64,000 bases of DNA from Jatrophihabitans_A sp035248685. Lineage in GTDB: Bacteria > Actinomycetota > Actinomycetes > Mycobacteriales > Jatrophihabitantaceae. The position numbers were made by a program, and so were the translations under genes. This document shows, in pieces, positions 38,312-47,065 of the stretch. The notes below the pieces were generated by a model. It ran no database searches. It saw only the letters and a list, made by a program, of their open reading frames with translations, and was not told where the DNA came from. The first letter of the stretch is position 1, and each line of letters begins with the position of its first letter. The stretch covers positions 62,001 to 126,000 of the forward strand of contig DATFHF010000036.1 in the NCBI GenBank assembly GCA_035248685.1. The letters run 5' to 3'.

Positions 38312-40165
38312 CTAAGCCGGGCTTGCCAAGGTTCTGAGCCTCGCACTCAATCTGCGCCACCGATCTTGCTCATCTACTGACTTCGACAGTGCCCATAGCT
38401 GTTCAACCAGGATTCCCACATCGTTGGACCAGCCGTACGGCACCTTGATTAGCTGCGCGGATCGCTCTACTTCGCGCGTCCATTTGGGGTCACTCACTAT
38501 TATTCTGGCATCCTGTGCCAAGCGATTAAAAGCCTCTGAGCGGTCGGATGCGTCAGGCAGGCGGCTAGCAATCGAGAGGTAAGACCGTAATGCCCCGTAA
38601 CGAACCCAGCGGGCTCTGTCTTCCTTGAATGCATGCAAGCAGGACTCAATCGACGCCCAATCAGAGGCCCCACTAAGCGCATGAATATAGCGCCAGCGTA
38701 TTGAATCATCCGCACTTTTAAGAGCTAGATCACGTACGACTTCCCATTGACCGGAAGCCATGCCTTTGACCGCCAAAATATTGGCCGCCATCCACCCAAG
38801 TAGGCTGTCACTGCTACCAACGGCGAGAACATCTTTGTCCTGGATAGGCTCCATTATGAGATGTACCAAGGAGTCTAACCAGGAGGACCACCATGTCGAC
38901 TCAAAGCTTAGGCCCCGCGCGATCGCGGCAATTTCGGATAAGTCAGATGCCAATAACAACTGACTCGACAGGGTACCTCCATGCATTTGGAGCGCATCTT
39001 CAACTTGAACCACCGTGCTTGAGATAGGGCCGAAGCGGCGGATGGCCAAAGTGAGGAGTAAGGCCGAGCGTAGGGCCGGGCTCACTCGATTGTCACCGGA
39101 CAGATCCTCGATCAACAAGTAAGATGCCGCATAGAAGTTCCAAGCATCTACTTCGCGCACGAGCGTATCTACTTTGTCGTCGTCGACCTGGGCAAGTAGC
39201 AGGCCGAGGGCGTCGAAAGTAGATCCGTGCAAAGTTAGTGTCTCGAACGCGTGTCTCGACCACACGTCTGCCAAGCCTCTGATCGCACGCGCAGCGCACA
39301 AGCCATGGAGCAGGATATGGAAGAATTCGATCGAGTCCTGGTCTGGCGACCTCAAGAGAGGGCGCTCCGAGTGTAATGCCCTATTGATAAGCTCACTGCC
39401 CAGGCGCATTCTCAGCCAGTTCGAATCAATTACTGATGAGGGCCGATATCGCCACCATTCGTAAGCCGCTTCAGAAAGCTCATCGACGGCCTCTGAATCC
39501 GAGCCCAATGCAAGAGAAATATAATGCTCAAGAACTGCAAGTTGGCTATTCCCGCGAACGCCTTCCGCGGCTAATCCTAAATAAAGTGGCAAGCGAGCCC
39601 AAGGGCGACGTGACACGAAGTCCGAATCTTTGATAATGGAATCGACTTCATCTTGCATGACAGTGGAGAGACTAATAAGTGCCCACCTGTTTAGGTTAAT
39701 GCTCCGCCGCCTCGGCCGATCGGACACGAGGACTGCGCATCCTGACTCCGCCTGAGTTAGCTGCTCGATTCCTTCAAGCAGGTGTTGGGCGTCGCTGGCG
39801 GCAACTTCGTCGAGACCGTCCACGATGAGGAGTAGGGCGCGGGGGTCGTCGATGAACTCTTGGCGTAGCGAGATTTCTGCCACGTCAGCATCGAATTTTG
39901 TCTCTGCGGACCGCGTCAAGTCCGGCGCACGTAGCTGACGCGTACGGCGAGTCTGTGATTCGCTCTGCTGGGCGATACGTTGTAGGAAGGTCGATTTTCC
40001 AGCGCCCGCTTTAGCTTGCAGAAGGACGCGACCACGCTGGAAGGTCAAGTCGAGAAGGTCGTCGTGCGAGATCATCTTTCCGGGTGCATCTTGTAGCAGT
40101 GAACTAAAACCTTCATGCAGGACGGCCGTGTATTTGAACTGCCGCCTCTCGCCAGACTCGCTCAT
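38312..40165 (-). CDS. NACHT-type STAND ATPase
   Basis: 617 aa. Residues about 30-60 precede Walker A VLLQAKAGAGKST; Walker B LLLIVDGLDEVAASD carries the acidic pair typical of NACHT ATPases; VLVSDRPRR is the following strand. The C-terminal half is helical and repeat-like (SIRWRYIHALSGASDW, RARWVRYGALRSYLSIA), consistent with HEAT-like repeats acting as a ligand sensor. There is no fused effector; the phosphorylase-fold protein upstream (37-bp gap) is the likely effector. GC is clearly below that of the chromosome, indicating transfer. Probable anti-phage NLR-like protein. Confidence 0.8.
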   Translation of the reverse strand: MSESGERRQFKYTAVLHEGFSSLLQDAPGKMISHDDLLDLTFQRGRVLLQAKAGAGKSTFLQRIAQQSESQTRRTRQLRAPDLTRSAETKFDADVAEISLRQEFIDDPRALLLIVDGLDEVAASDAQHLLEGIEQLTQAESGCAVLVSDRPRRRSINLNRWALISLSTVMQDEVDSIIKDSDFVSRRPWARLPLYLGLAAEGVRGNSQLAVLEHYISLALGSDSEAVDELSEAAYEWWRYRPSSVIDSNWLRMRLGSELINRALHSERPLLRSPDQDSIEFFHILLHGLCAARAIRGLADVWSRHAFETLTLHGSTFDALGLLLAQVDDDKVDTLVREVDAWNFYAASYLLIEDLSGDNRVSPALRSALLLTLAIRRFGPISSTVVQVEDALQMHGGTLSSQLLLASDLSEIAAIARGLSFESTWWSSWLDSLVHLIMEPIQDKDVLAVGSSDSLLGWMAANILAVKGMASGQWEVVRDLALKSADDSIRWRYIHALSGASDWASIESCLHAFKEDRARWVRYGALRSYLSIASRLPDASDRSEAFNRLAQDARIIVSDPKWTREVERSAQLIKVPYGWSNDVGILVEQLWALSKSVDEQDRWRRLSARLRTLASPA

Positions 40166-40202
40166 ACTAGAGATCCTCTCAAGAGCGTGCGACAGTTACT
40201 CA

Positions 40203-41093
40203 TCACGCTGTCCATGCTGGTGCGCCCGGGTCCTCAGGCTCGGGTGGCCTGGGCTCGGCAAGTATTCGCTCGACGCAGCGAACAGCAACTCTCGCCGCCG
40301 CGGCGGCCGCGTAGTCACGCCATTGCTTCCGCTCAATATCGTTTTCTGCGTTAAGAGCAGACGCGGCTTCGGTGGTTGCGGCAGTCCGGTCGCTAATACC
40401 ACGCAAGCCGAGCCATATAGGCCCGTAGTGCACGCCATGCCGTGCCGAGTGCATTGCCCGTGCTATGCCCGCGGACTCCATATCTACGGCAAGTGCATGA
40501 TCGTATTGGCCGAAGAGCGCTCGCTGCTCATCCACTCCTACGTCGCCTGCTAGAAACTCGACGGAGACAATCTCACCAAAGTGGAGCTCTGGAATTCCCC
40601 GATCGTCGCCGGGCCGTGCAACAGGTAGTCGATCGAACCACTCTGTGCGTGCAATAGGCCGGACGTGACGCCTGATAACCTCAGCAGCCGGATGTTCCAT
40701 AGGAAAGTACCTGAGCAGCCGGCGCCCGTTTACCCGTTTCGTGTACGCCCCGTAATGGACGTACTCGACGCAGACGACGTCTCCTGCCTGCGGTCCGACC
40801 AAGCCATCGCTGTCTAGGCGCGCAATACCTCCCGCGATGCCTACAAGGAATACCACTTCCGGTTTCCAATCCTCGATCAGATACCGGACTGTCTCACCGT
40901 ACGGCATATTCGACCTGTCAGAGGACTGGGCAACCAGCAACGGGTAAACGCTGTTCTGCGCTGGACCCTTGGCCCAGCAACCCGAGCCTCGAACTTCATG
41001 ATCCGTGCCGAACTCGGCAAGTACGGCGGTCATCTCTTCTTCCACCACCGTAACCACAACCGCACGGGAGTGACCCATCCTGCCCATGAGCAC
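40203..41093 (-). CDS. Nucleoside phosphorylase-fold protein (PNP/MTAN superfamily)
   Basis: 296 aa from ATG 41093 (MGHSRAVVV at 41078 is a shorter option). Phosphorylase-fold signs: VVFLVGIAGGIARLDSDG (phosphate loop), AVDMESAGIARAMH (ribose-binding Met-Glu), LRGISDRT with the catalytic Asp. First gene of a three-gene operon with the NACHT ATPase and nucleotidyltransferase. PNP-fold enzymes act as nucleotide-degrading effectors in several bacterial immune systems (for example Detocs), so an ATP- or nucleoside-cleaving effector is plausible. Confidence 0.8.
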   Translation of the reverse strand: MLMGRMGHSRAVVVTVVEEEMTAVLAEFGTDHEVRGSGCWAKGPAQNSVYPLLVAQSSDRSNMPYGETVRYLIEDWKPEVVFLVGIAGGIARLDSDGLVGPQAGDVVCVEYVHYGAYTKRVNGRRLLRYFPMEHPAAEVIRRHVRPIARTEWFDRLPVARPGDDRGIPELHFGEIVSVEFLAGDVGVDEQRALFGQYDHALAVDMESAGIARAMHSARHGVHYGPIWLGLRGISDRTAATTEAASALNAENDIERKQWRDYAAAAAARVAVRCVERILAEPRPPEPEDPGAPAWTA

Positions 41094-41565
41094 AGGTGCG
41101 CCTCCGTCCTGCCATGTCGCTTAGAACGATACAGAATCTCGGCAGTGCTCCAGGTCTCGCAGCTCGCCCACTATCGGATCGGAAGGCTGATCAGGTCTAG
41201 GGCAGGAACGCTGAATCGTGCCCGAGCCGTATAACCGACGGCTGCTTAACCAGTTCGGTTGCGGCGCGGTTAGCCTCTTGCGGGTGATGCCTGATCGATG
41301 GCCCACGGGGTGGGTCATCGACCCGGCAGCTCGCGCGCGTCCGCCGGCAGCTCGATCCGCACCCGGCCGGTGTCGGTAGCCCGATATCGGATCGATGGGT
41401 ACGGCGGTCGGTGGCCGGGCAGCATCGCATTGTGATGATTCGGAAGCTGGTGCACGAGTACGGGACCGACCGCATGCGCTGAATTCTCGGCCCGGTTCCT
41501 CAGCCCAGTTCGGCCCGAATTGCGACGCCGGCCTGCCGGGTGCTGAGTGAACCGCCGAGGTCTGT
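41094..41565. other. Intergenic region between defence operon and leuB remnant
   Basis: About 470 bp. It holds the promoter region of the phosphorylase gene and, toward 41565, degraded coding sequence with no recognised product. Several open frames here are not supported by any family match. Confidence 0.4.
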
Positions 41566-42094
41566 CGAACCGACCGCGGGCCACGCACCGGTTGACCGCA
41601 TCGGTCAGGGGTGGTCGGGAATCCCCCAGATAGCTGTTGACGTCAGTGTCCATGGCCAACTCGTGTTCGGTGCCGGCGCGCAGCGTGCCGTCGAGCCCGC
41701 CGTAGAGACCTTCCTGTTCTCCCGGACGACCACGCAATCGATCCGGCGCGCGGTGTCGCGCAGCGGATTGACCCGATCTCGGCCAGCCGGGCCGGGCGCA
41801 GGTTGACGTAGAGTCCGAGCTCGTTGCGCAGCCGCAGCAGCACCGAGCGGGCATAACCAGCCGATCGGACCCGGGGATCCCCAACCGTGCCGAACAGCAC
41901 CGAGTCGCTGGCTCGGATCCGTTCGAACTGATCCTCGGATATGGCCACCCCGGTCGCCAGGAACGTGCCGGCGTCGATGTCGTCGAAGACGGCGAACTCC
42001 AGCTCCATCCCGGTTCCTTCAAGCACCGACAGTCCTGGTCAATGACCTCCGAACCCACCCCGTCGCCGGGTATCACGCCGATCGAAGCAACCAT
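41566..42094 (-). pseudogene. Isopropylmalate/tartrate dehydrogenase-like remnant
   Basis: Starts as ASIGVIPGDGVGSEVIDQ (ATG 42094), then shifts frame to MELEFAVFDDIDAG, ASDSVLFGTVGDPRV and LGLYVNLRPARL (42026-41770), then RRIDCVVVREN in a third frame, and finally EGLYGGLDGTLRAGTEHELA. These are the ordered motifs of the LeuB/isocitrate dehydrogenase family, with at least three frameshifts and the C-terminal half missing. It lies 81 bp after the leuD remnant. It was probably once part of the minus-strand operon with the decarboxylase gene. Confidence 0.8.
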
Positions 42095-42175
42095 CGCCCC
42101 CACCCGCTGATTGCCCGCTGGAGCCGGCCGCTGACCGCGCCGCAGGCTGGCAGGTGACCCGATGGCTGGGGCCTC

Positions 42176-42416
42176 TTACCGGCTGATCACGGCGGCCCGC
42201 TGCAGTGTGCTAACGATGTCGTCCAGCCCCTGCAGCAATATCTGCCGGGGCTTGGCCTCGACCGGAAGCTGAAGTGCAGTCACCCGCAGCGACCGTGCAA
42301 TCGCGCAGGTCGGCGATCACCTTGGTGGCTGGCTGATCGGCCAGCAAGGCACGCAGCCGGTCGATCTCGGCCCTGGGCAATGGAACTGCCAGCCGATGCT
42401 GACCGGCACGAGCCAT
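42176..42416 (-). pseudogene. LeuD-like (isopropylmalate isomerase small subunit) remnant
   Basis: The fragment AVPLPRAEIDRLRALLADQP and VIADLRDCTVAAGD is followed, after a frameshift near 42285, by LPVEAKPRQILLQGLDDIV and a final STLQRAAVISR. This matches the C-terminal part of LeuD (the LLxGLDDIxxTL motif is diagnostic). The N-terminal half is gone. Only about 80 residues remain, so no function is expected. Confidence 0.7.
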
Positions 42417-42470
42417 CGGCTGCGGTTCGCATGGTCGTCCATCTATCGCTCCCTCGCGCTCTTAGCCTGC

Positions 42471-43769
42471 CTAGGTGTGAGTGCATTCGGTGAGCGCTGC
42501 GCCGAGGATATCCAGACCGGTGTCAAGTTCGGGCTCGCTCACCGTGAGCGGTGGCGCGATGCGGAACACGCCTCCCATGCCGGGCAACTGCACGATGTTT
42601 AGGTGCAGTCCACGCTCGAGGCAGGCCCTGGTGACGGCCTGACCGAGTTGGTCGGCCGGGTGCTTGCTCGCCCGATCGGTGACGAGTTCGATGCCCTGCA
42701 GCAGGCCACGTCCGCGGACGTCGCCGATGACCTCGTGACGGTTCTGCAGCTCAAGCAGCCGCTCTCGCAGTTGGGTGCCGAGCCGGGCCGCACGAGCGAC
42801 CAGGTTCTCGCCGGCAATGACCCGCAGCACCGTCGTGCCGATCACCGCGGCCAGCGGGTCGGACACGTGGGTGGTGAAGAAGAGGAAACCACGCTCGTGG
42901 CAGCGTTGCTCGATCTCCTCGGTGGTGACCACAGCCGCGACCGGGAGCCCGGCACCGAGCGTCTTGGACAGCGTGACAATGTCCGGAACGATGCCGTCAC
43001 GCTCGAACGCGTACATGGTTCCGGTACGGCCCAGGCCGGTCTGCGCTTCGTCCACGATCAGCAGCATGCCGCGCTCAGCGCACATGTCCTTGAGCGCGCT
43101 GAGGTATCCGATCGGTGGCTCGATGATCCCGCCGGAGGAGAGGATCGGCTCGATCAGGCATGCGGCCAGGCTGCCCGCCGACTGGCGATCGATTGCGGCG
43201 AACCCGTAGTCCAATTCGGCACCCCAGTCGTAACTGCCGTCGGCATGCCGGAAGGGTGACCGGTAAGCATTCGGGGTGGGCAGCGTCAGATTTCCGGGGA
43301 TCGGTGGCCCGTATCCACGGCGGCCGGCGCTGTAAGTTGCCGATGCAGCGCCGTAGGTCATGCCGTGCCAGGAAGCGTCAAATGACACGATCTCGTACCT
43401 GCCGGTGTAGAGCTTGGCCAGCTTGAGCGCAGCTTCGTTCGACTCCGCGCCGGTGGTTAGCAGCAAGACCTTCCGCAGTGAGTCGGGCAGTGTCGCAGAC
43501 AGCGCGGTGGCCAGCTCGACCACCGGCCGGCTCAGCATCCCGCTGAACAGGTGGTCCAGCGAAGCGACTGCACCGTTGACCGCCGCGACGATCTGTGGGT
43601 GGCTGTGCCCCAGCACTGCGCTCATCTGTCCGGACGTGAAGTCCAAGATAGCAGCGCCGTCCTCGTCATAGACGTAGCTGCCCGCCGCCCGCGCGATGAT
43701 GCGAGGAGTAAACGTGGCGCCGTAGCGAATAAGGTGACGCTCCGCCTGCGACCAGAACAACTCATCCAC
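42471..43769 (-). CDS. 2,2-dialkylglycine decarboxylase
   Basis: 432 aa from GTG 43769, the length of the Burkholderia enzyme (433 aa). Family-specific strings are FTSGQMSAVLGHSHP (with the Gln that tunes decarboxylation), LDHLFSGMLSRPV, SWHGMTYGAASATYSAGR, LSKTLGAGLP with the PLP Lys, and NIVQLPGMGGVFRIAPPL. These enzymes decarboxylate 2-aminoisobutyrate or isovaline and transaminate the product. Here it lies 7 bp after a flavin amine oxidase gene in the second cluster, so it may process or limit an alpha,alpha-disubstituted amino acid. Confidence 0.93.
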   Translation of the reverse strand: MDELFWSQAERHLIRYGATFTPRIIARAAGSYVYDEDGAAILDFTSGQMSAVLGHSHPQIVAAVNGAVASLDHLFSGMLSRPVVELATALSATLPDSLRKVLLLTTGAESNEAALKLAKLYTGRYEIVSFDASWHGMTYGAASATYSAGRRGYGPPIPGNLTLPTPNAYRSPFRHADGSYDWGAELDYGFAAIDRQSAGSLAACLIEPILSSGGIIEPPIGYLSALKDMCAERGMLLIVDEAQTGLGRTGTMYAFERDGIVPDIVTLSKTLGAGLPVAAVVTTEEIEQRCHERGFLFFTTHVSDPLAAVIGTTVLRVIAGENLVARAARLGTQLRERLLELQNRHEVIGDVRGRGLLQGIELVTDRASKHPADQLGQAVTRACLERGLHLNIVQLPGMGGVFRIAPPLTVSEPELDTGLDILGAALTECTHT

Positions 43770-43776
43770 TGTTGAT

Positions 43777-45468
43777 CTACCGTGGCGGTGCCGGTTCGGT
43801 AACGGCGTCGCCTTGCCCGGCCGTCGGCGGGCACGGAACGGCGACGCGCCGCACGATGTCGCGGGCTGCCCGGGCACCGGATTGCAGAGCACCCTCCATG
43901 TAGCCGAAGAATCCCGATGAGGTTTGCTCGCCGGCGAAGTAGAGGCACTGTTCGTGCGGTTGGAGCTGGGCCGGGCACACCGTTGTTACCTGCCCGACCG
44001 CCGGCGCGGAGTAACCGGTTTCGATGTACCGAGTGTGCGGCCAGTCGAGGAACCGCTGCTTGGGAGCCGGGTCAGGCGGCCCCGGATCGCCGTGGGGGAA
44101 GATCCGCTGCACCTTTTCCGGGTAGGAGGCCGCTGGTTGGACGAACTGCCCGCCGGCGAAGACGGACAGTCCAACCGGTGGGGATTGTTCGGTCGCGGGC
44201 GGGGTGTCGGGTGGTTGACCGTCGGTCGTTTCCCAGAGCGAGCCCAGCTCATCCCAGCGCGCGGCCGGCTTGTCCTCAAACGGCGGCTGATCGGGTTCCA
44301 GCCAGAACCGGCTGGGGTAGCGGGTGAGGAATTTGACGGCAGCACCCTGATGCAGTGACCGGCTCGCCGGGTTGAACGCGGGTACGAAGGTGATCTCATG
44401 CCAAGCGGAGGGTGGCGCGGTCAGCACGACGTAGTCGAAACGTTCCGGCTGCGAGCTGACTGCCTGCTCTCCCCCCGGGCTGCGTTGGGTGGTAACCATC
44501 GCAGAGCCTGACTGGATCTGGATCTGGGTCACCACGGTGGCTGTCTGCACCCGAACGCCCAGTTCTCCGGCGAGGTTGGTGCCGAGCTCGTCGTTGCCTG
44601 CTCGACAGCGGTGGGTCTCGGTGGAGCGCCAGTACCCGAGCATTCCGGGCTTGTCACTGCCCATCCGTGCCGCACTGATCGAGCTGAGCAGCCCCAGGAA
44701 GCTCTGCCGCTCAGTAGTGACACAGTTGTCATTGCCGAGGGTGAACCGCAGCCATGTGACGGCGGCCGGGGTGGCGACGCCCTTCAACTCAGGCAAGTCC
44801 ATCGCCGACTCGACCGAGTGGGCGTCCCATTCCCGCGCGCGGTGATGAGTCCACGGATCGATCTCGCTGACGCCATGAGCCATGGTTCCCAGGGCATGCT
44901 GCAGCGCGGCCGCCTCGGACTCCATGTCATCCTGCTCGTCCGGGGTCAGATCAGAGCCGGCGAGCCGGAGGCGGGCATGCGGATATTCGGTGATCGGAGT
45001 CAGCGGCAGCTCGAAGTGCCTGGACAGCAGCATCCACAGCGGATGGTTCTCACCGATCAGTTCGGCGCCGAACTCGGCGTGGTTGGGGTAGAGGAACTTT
45101 CGATCGGTGTGCACCCGCCCGTTGACCAGGTCGCGGGCCTCGTAGACGGTGACGTCCACACCGCACCGCAGCAGATACCAGCCGGCCATCAATCCCGCGA
45201 AGCCGCCGCCGACGACCGCAACCTTGACGCCCTGACTAGGCAGGCAGAGGATGCCCCGCTGATCGGTGAACCAGTCCGGGGTCAGGCCTCGGTCGCGCGC
45301 TTCCTGCTGCTTGTGCAATGAACGCTCGCGCCGCTGCGCTTCGGTCAGGTAGTCATCTTCGCCGGCGATGCGACCGGACAGCGCCATCCTGAGCGCCGGG
45401 CTCAGCCGGCCGACGGCAGCCGGCCGCCGGGTCGGGATCCCGAACAAGGTGGTCCTAGGCTCCGTCAT
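43777..45468 (-). CDS. Flavin amine oxidase (L-amino-acid oxidase type)
   Basis: 563 aa from ATG 45468. An N-terminal extension of about 80 residues precedes the FAD-binding VKVAVVGGGFAGLMAGWYL; the later FAD strand YFAGEQTSSGFFGYMEGAL is near the C-terminus. The conserved GGRVxT appears as NGRVHTDRKF, a Gly-to-Asn change. It would oxidise an amine or amino acid to an imine. The substrate is probably the amino acid handled by the adjoining decarboxylase, an inference. Confidence 0.85.
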   Translation of the reverse strand: MTEPRTTLFGIPTRRPAAVGRLSPALRMALSGRIAGEDDYLTEAQRRERSLHKQQEARDRGLTPDWFTDQRGILCLPSQGVKVAVVGGGFAGLMAGWYLLRCGVDVTVYEARDLVNGRVHTDRKFLYPNHAEFGAELIGENHPLWMLLSRHFELPLTPITEYPHARLRLAGSDLTPDEQDDMESEAAALQHALGTMAHGVSEIDPWTHHRAREWDAHSVESAMDLPELKGVATPAAVTWLRFTLGNDNCVTTERQSFLGLLSSISAARMGSDKPGMLGYWRSTETHRCRAGNDELGTNLAGELGVRVQTATVVTQIQIQSGSAMVTTQRSPGGEQAVSSQPERFDYVVLTAPPSAWHEITFVPAFNPASRSLHQGAAVKFLTRYPSRFWLEPDQPPFEDKPAARWDELGSLWETTDGQPPDTPPATEQSPPVGLSVFAGGQFVQPAASYPEKVQRIFPHGDPGPPDPAPKQRFLDWPHTRYIETGYSAPAVGQVTTVCPAQLQPHEQCLYFAGEQTSSGFFGYMEGALQSGARAARDIVRRVAVPCPPTAGQGDAVTEPAPPR

Positions 45469-45528
45469 GCCGCGATACAACACCCGACACTGCCGTTCGG
45501 CAACCGTTAGCTGTCGACTTTCAGAACG

Positions 45529-46029
45529 CTAGGAGCTGTGGGTGACTTTGGAGAGTTCCGACTCGAACCCATCGAGCACCAGCAAGATCGCCCTTGCGTC
45601 ATCGCGTTCGGCCAGCAAGGTTCGGACTTGGCGAATCATCGCCACCGAGTCCCCGATCATGCTGCGATGCTGGGTAGCCAGGTTGCAGATCTGATCACTG
45701 AAGATATCTACCGGGCTTCGGCACAGGCGGGACGGTCCGTGGCAGATCAGCACTTCTACGTCGCGAAGATCGCCGTTTCGGCGGGCATCGACAGCCAGGC
45801 CAAGCGCGGTTAGCACAGCGACCAGCCTCGGCACCTGGCGTGGATGGTTGCTGCGTTCCCAGCGGCGCCATTCCCATTCCCAGGCGTGTCCTGCCAGCGG
45901 ACATGGTGTGATGGCGGCGGCCTGACGGACGGATAGCTTGAGGCATTCCCGCGCCGGGCGGAGCAATCCGGATGGAACCTCGATCAGCCGCCTCGACTCA
46001 CTCTCGTCGGGGAGCATCCATATGATCAC
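45529..46029 (-). CDS. Possible HTH-containing small protein
   Basis: 166 aa from GTG 46029, overlapping the PhyH stop in a GTGA arrangement; ATG 46017 is an alternative. Residues about 28-80 look like a compact helical DNA-binding region (LKLSVRQAAAITPC, HPRQVPRLVAVLTALGLAVD), but no clear family is recognised. The C-terminus (MIRQVRTLLAERDDARAILLVLDGF) is helical. It may be a cluster regulator, given its coupling to biosynthetic genes. Confidence 0.5.
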   Translation of the reverse strand: MIIWMLPDESESRRLIEVPSGLLRPARECLKLSVRQAAAITPCPLAGHAWEWEWRRWERSNHPRQVPRLVAVLTALGLAVDARRNGDLRDVEVLICHGPSRLCRSPVDIFSDQICNLATQHRSMIGDSVAMIRQVRTLLAERDDARAILLVLDGFESELSKVTHSS

Positions 46030-47045
46030 GGGATAGCCGACCCGTTCAGCGCTGTTGAATCACGGGTCAGCAGAGACTCTCGGTTGGCATCGACGGTGAC
46101 CAGCCGGCCACGTTCGTCGACCAACTTCCACTCGTCCTGGAATTCCTGGTTGTTGCCGGGAGCCTTGCCGGGCAGGAACACCCGCCGGGGCCCACCGTGC
46201 GGATTGCTGGTGTTCGGACCGTTGTACCGCTCGTCCAGCGGATCGGAGGCGAGTTGGTACCGGGTGTCTGAGCTGAGCCGGCAGTGGCCTTGGGGGGACC
46301 GGTTTTCCAGACTGGCATGCACCATGTCCGGGCCGAACAGCAACACATCGCCGGCTCGGAAGTCGGTGCTGAGCCAGCGGCCGCCGAGTTGGCGGCGCAG
46401 TTCGACCGGATCGGTGCTTAGCCAGCCCAGCTTGTCCCGGTCGGCGTCCCGGATTCCGTAACTTTGCCGTAGCTGTTCGTTCAAATGGCTGTACTCCAAC
46501 AGCATGATCGGACCATCGGACAACGGCACATCGCCGAGCGGAATCCAGGCCGACCAGACGTTGCGGGTGCCGCGAGTGATGTACGGTCCGTCGCAGTGGA
46601 TACCGGTCGACTCGCCCAGTCGCATGAACCGCGGCCAGCGGAAGTCGAAGGAGCAAGCCGGACCACCGAGGAAGGCGCTGAAGAAGTCGAGCAATCGTGG
46701 TGACAGCACCACATTGGTGTAGGCGACGCCACGGCGCAGGCTTTCGGTAAAGGCGATCGCGTTCACCGACCGGATATAGCTCTCGTCGGACAACACCCCG
46801 TCCATCAAAGGATGCTGGATCGAGTCGATCTCGCCGACGATGGCGAACTTGAACAGGATTTCCTCGCGCGCGGCCAGCACTGTTTCCCGGCTGAGGAACC
46901 CACGCAGCAGCAGGTAGCCCTCCTGCATCATCTGCTCTCGTACTCGGTCGATGTCACCGAGCAAGCCACTGGAGTCGACGAGTCCGCCGAACTCCGCGAC
47001 GCCGGTCTCCAGCATCTTGCCGTTGGAGGTCAATGGTCCAGACAT
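46026..47045 (-). CDS. PhyH-type Fe(II)/2-oxoglutarate dioxygenase
   Basis: 339 aa from ATG 47045 (GGAAAGGA upstream). Fold and ligands of phytanoyl-CoA dioxygenase-like enzymes: HxD in ESTGIHCDGPYITRG and the distal His in FGPDMVHASLENRSPQG, with an Arg soon after (GHCRLSSDTRY) for 2-oxoglutarate. Probably hydroxylates or halogen-freely oxidises a cluster intermediate. The substrate is unknown. Coupled to the downstream HTH-like gene. Confidence 0.85.
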   Translation of the reverse strand: MSGPLTSNGKMLETGVAEFGGLVDSSGLLGDIDRVREQMMQEGYLLLRGFLSRETVLAAREEILFKFAIVGEIDSIQHPLMDGVLSDESYIRSVNAIAFTESLRRGVAYTNVVLSPRLLDFFSAFLGGPACSFDFRWPRFMRLGESTGIHCDGPYITRGTRNVWSAWIPLGDVPLSDGPIMLLEYSHLNEQLRQSYGIRDADRDKLGWLSTDPVELRRQLGGRWLSTDFRAGDVLLFGPDMVHASLENRSPQGHCRLSSDTRYQLASDPLDERYNGPNTSNPHGGPRRVFLPGKAPGNNQEFQDEWKLVDERGRLVTVDANRESLLTRDSTALNGSAIP

Positions 47046-47065
47046 CAGTCATCCTTTCCGGCGTC

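Noticed and set aside
41121..41588. Open frames in the region left of the leuB remnant
   Set aside because: No recognisable domain on either strand; likely decayed or non-coding DNA.
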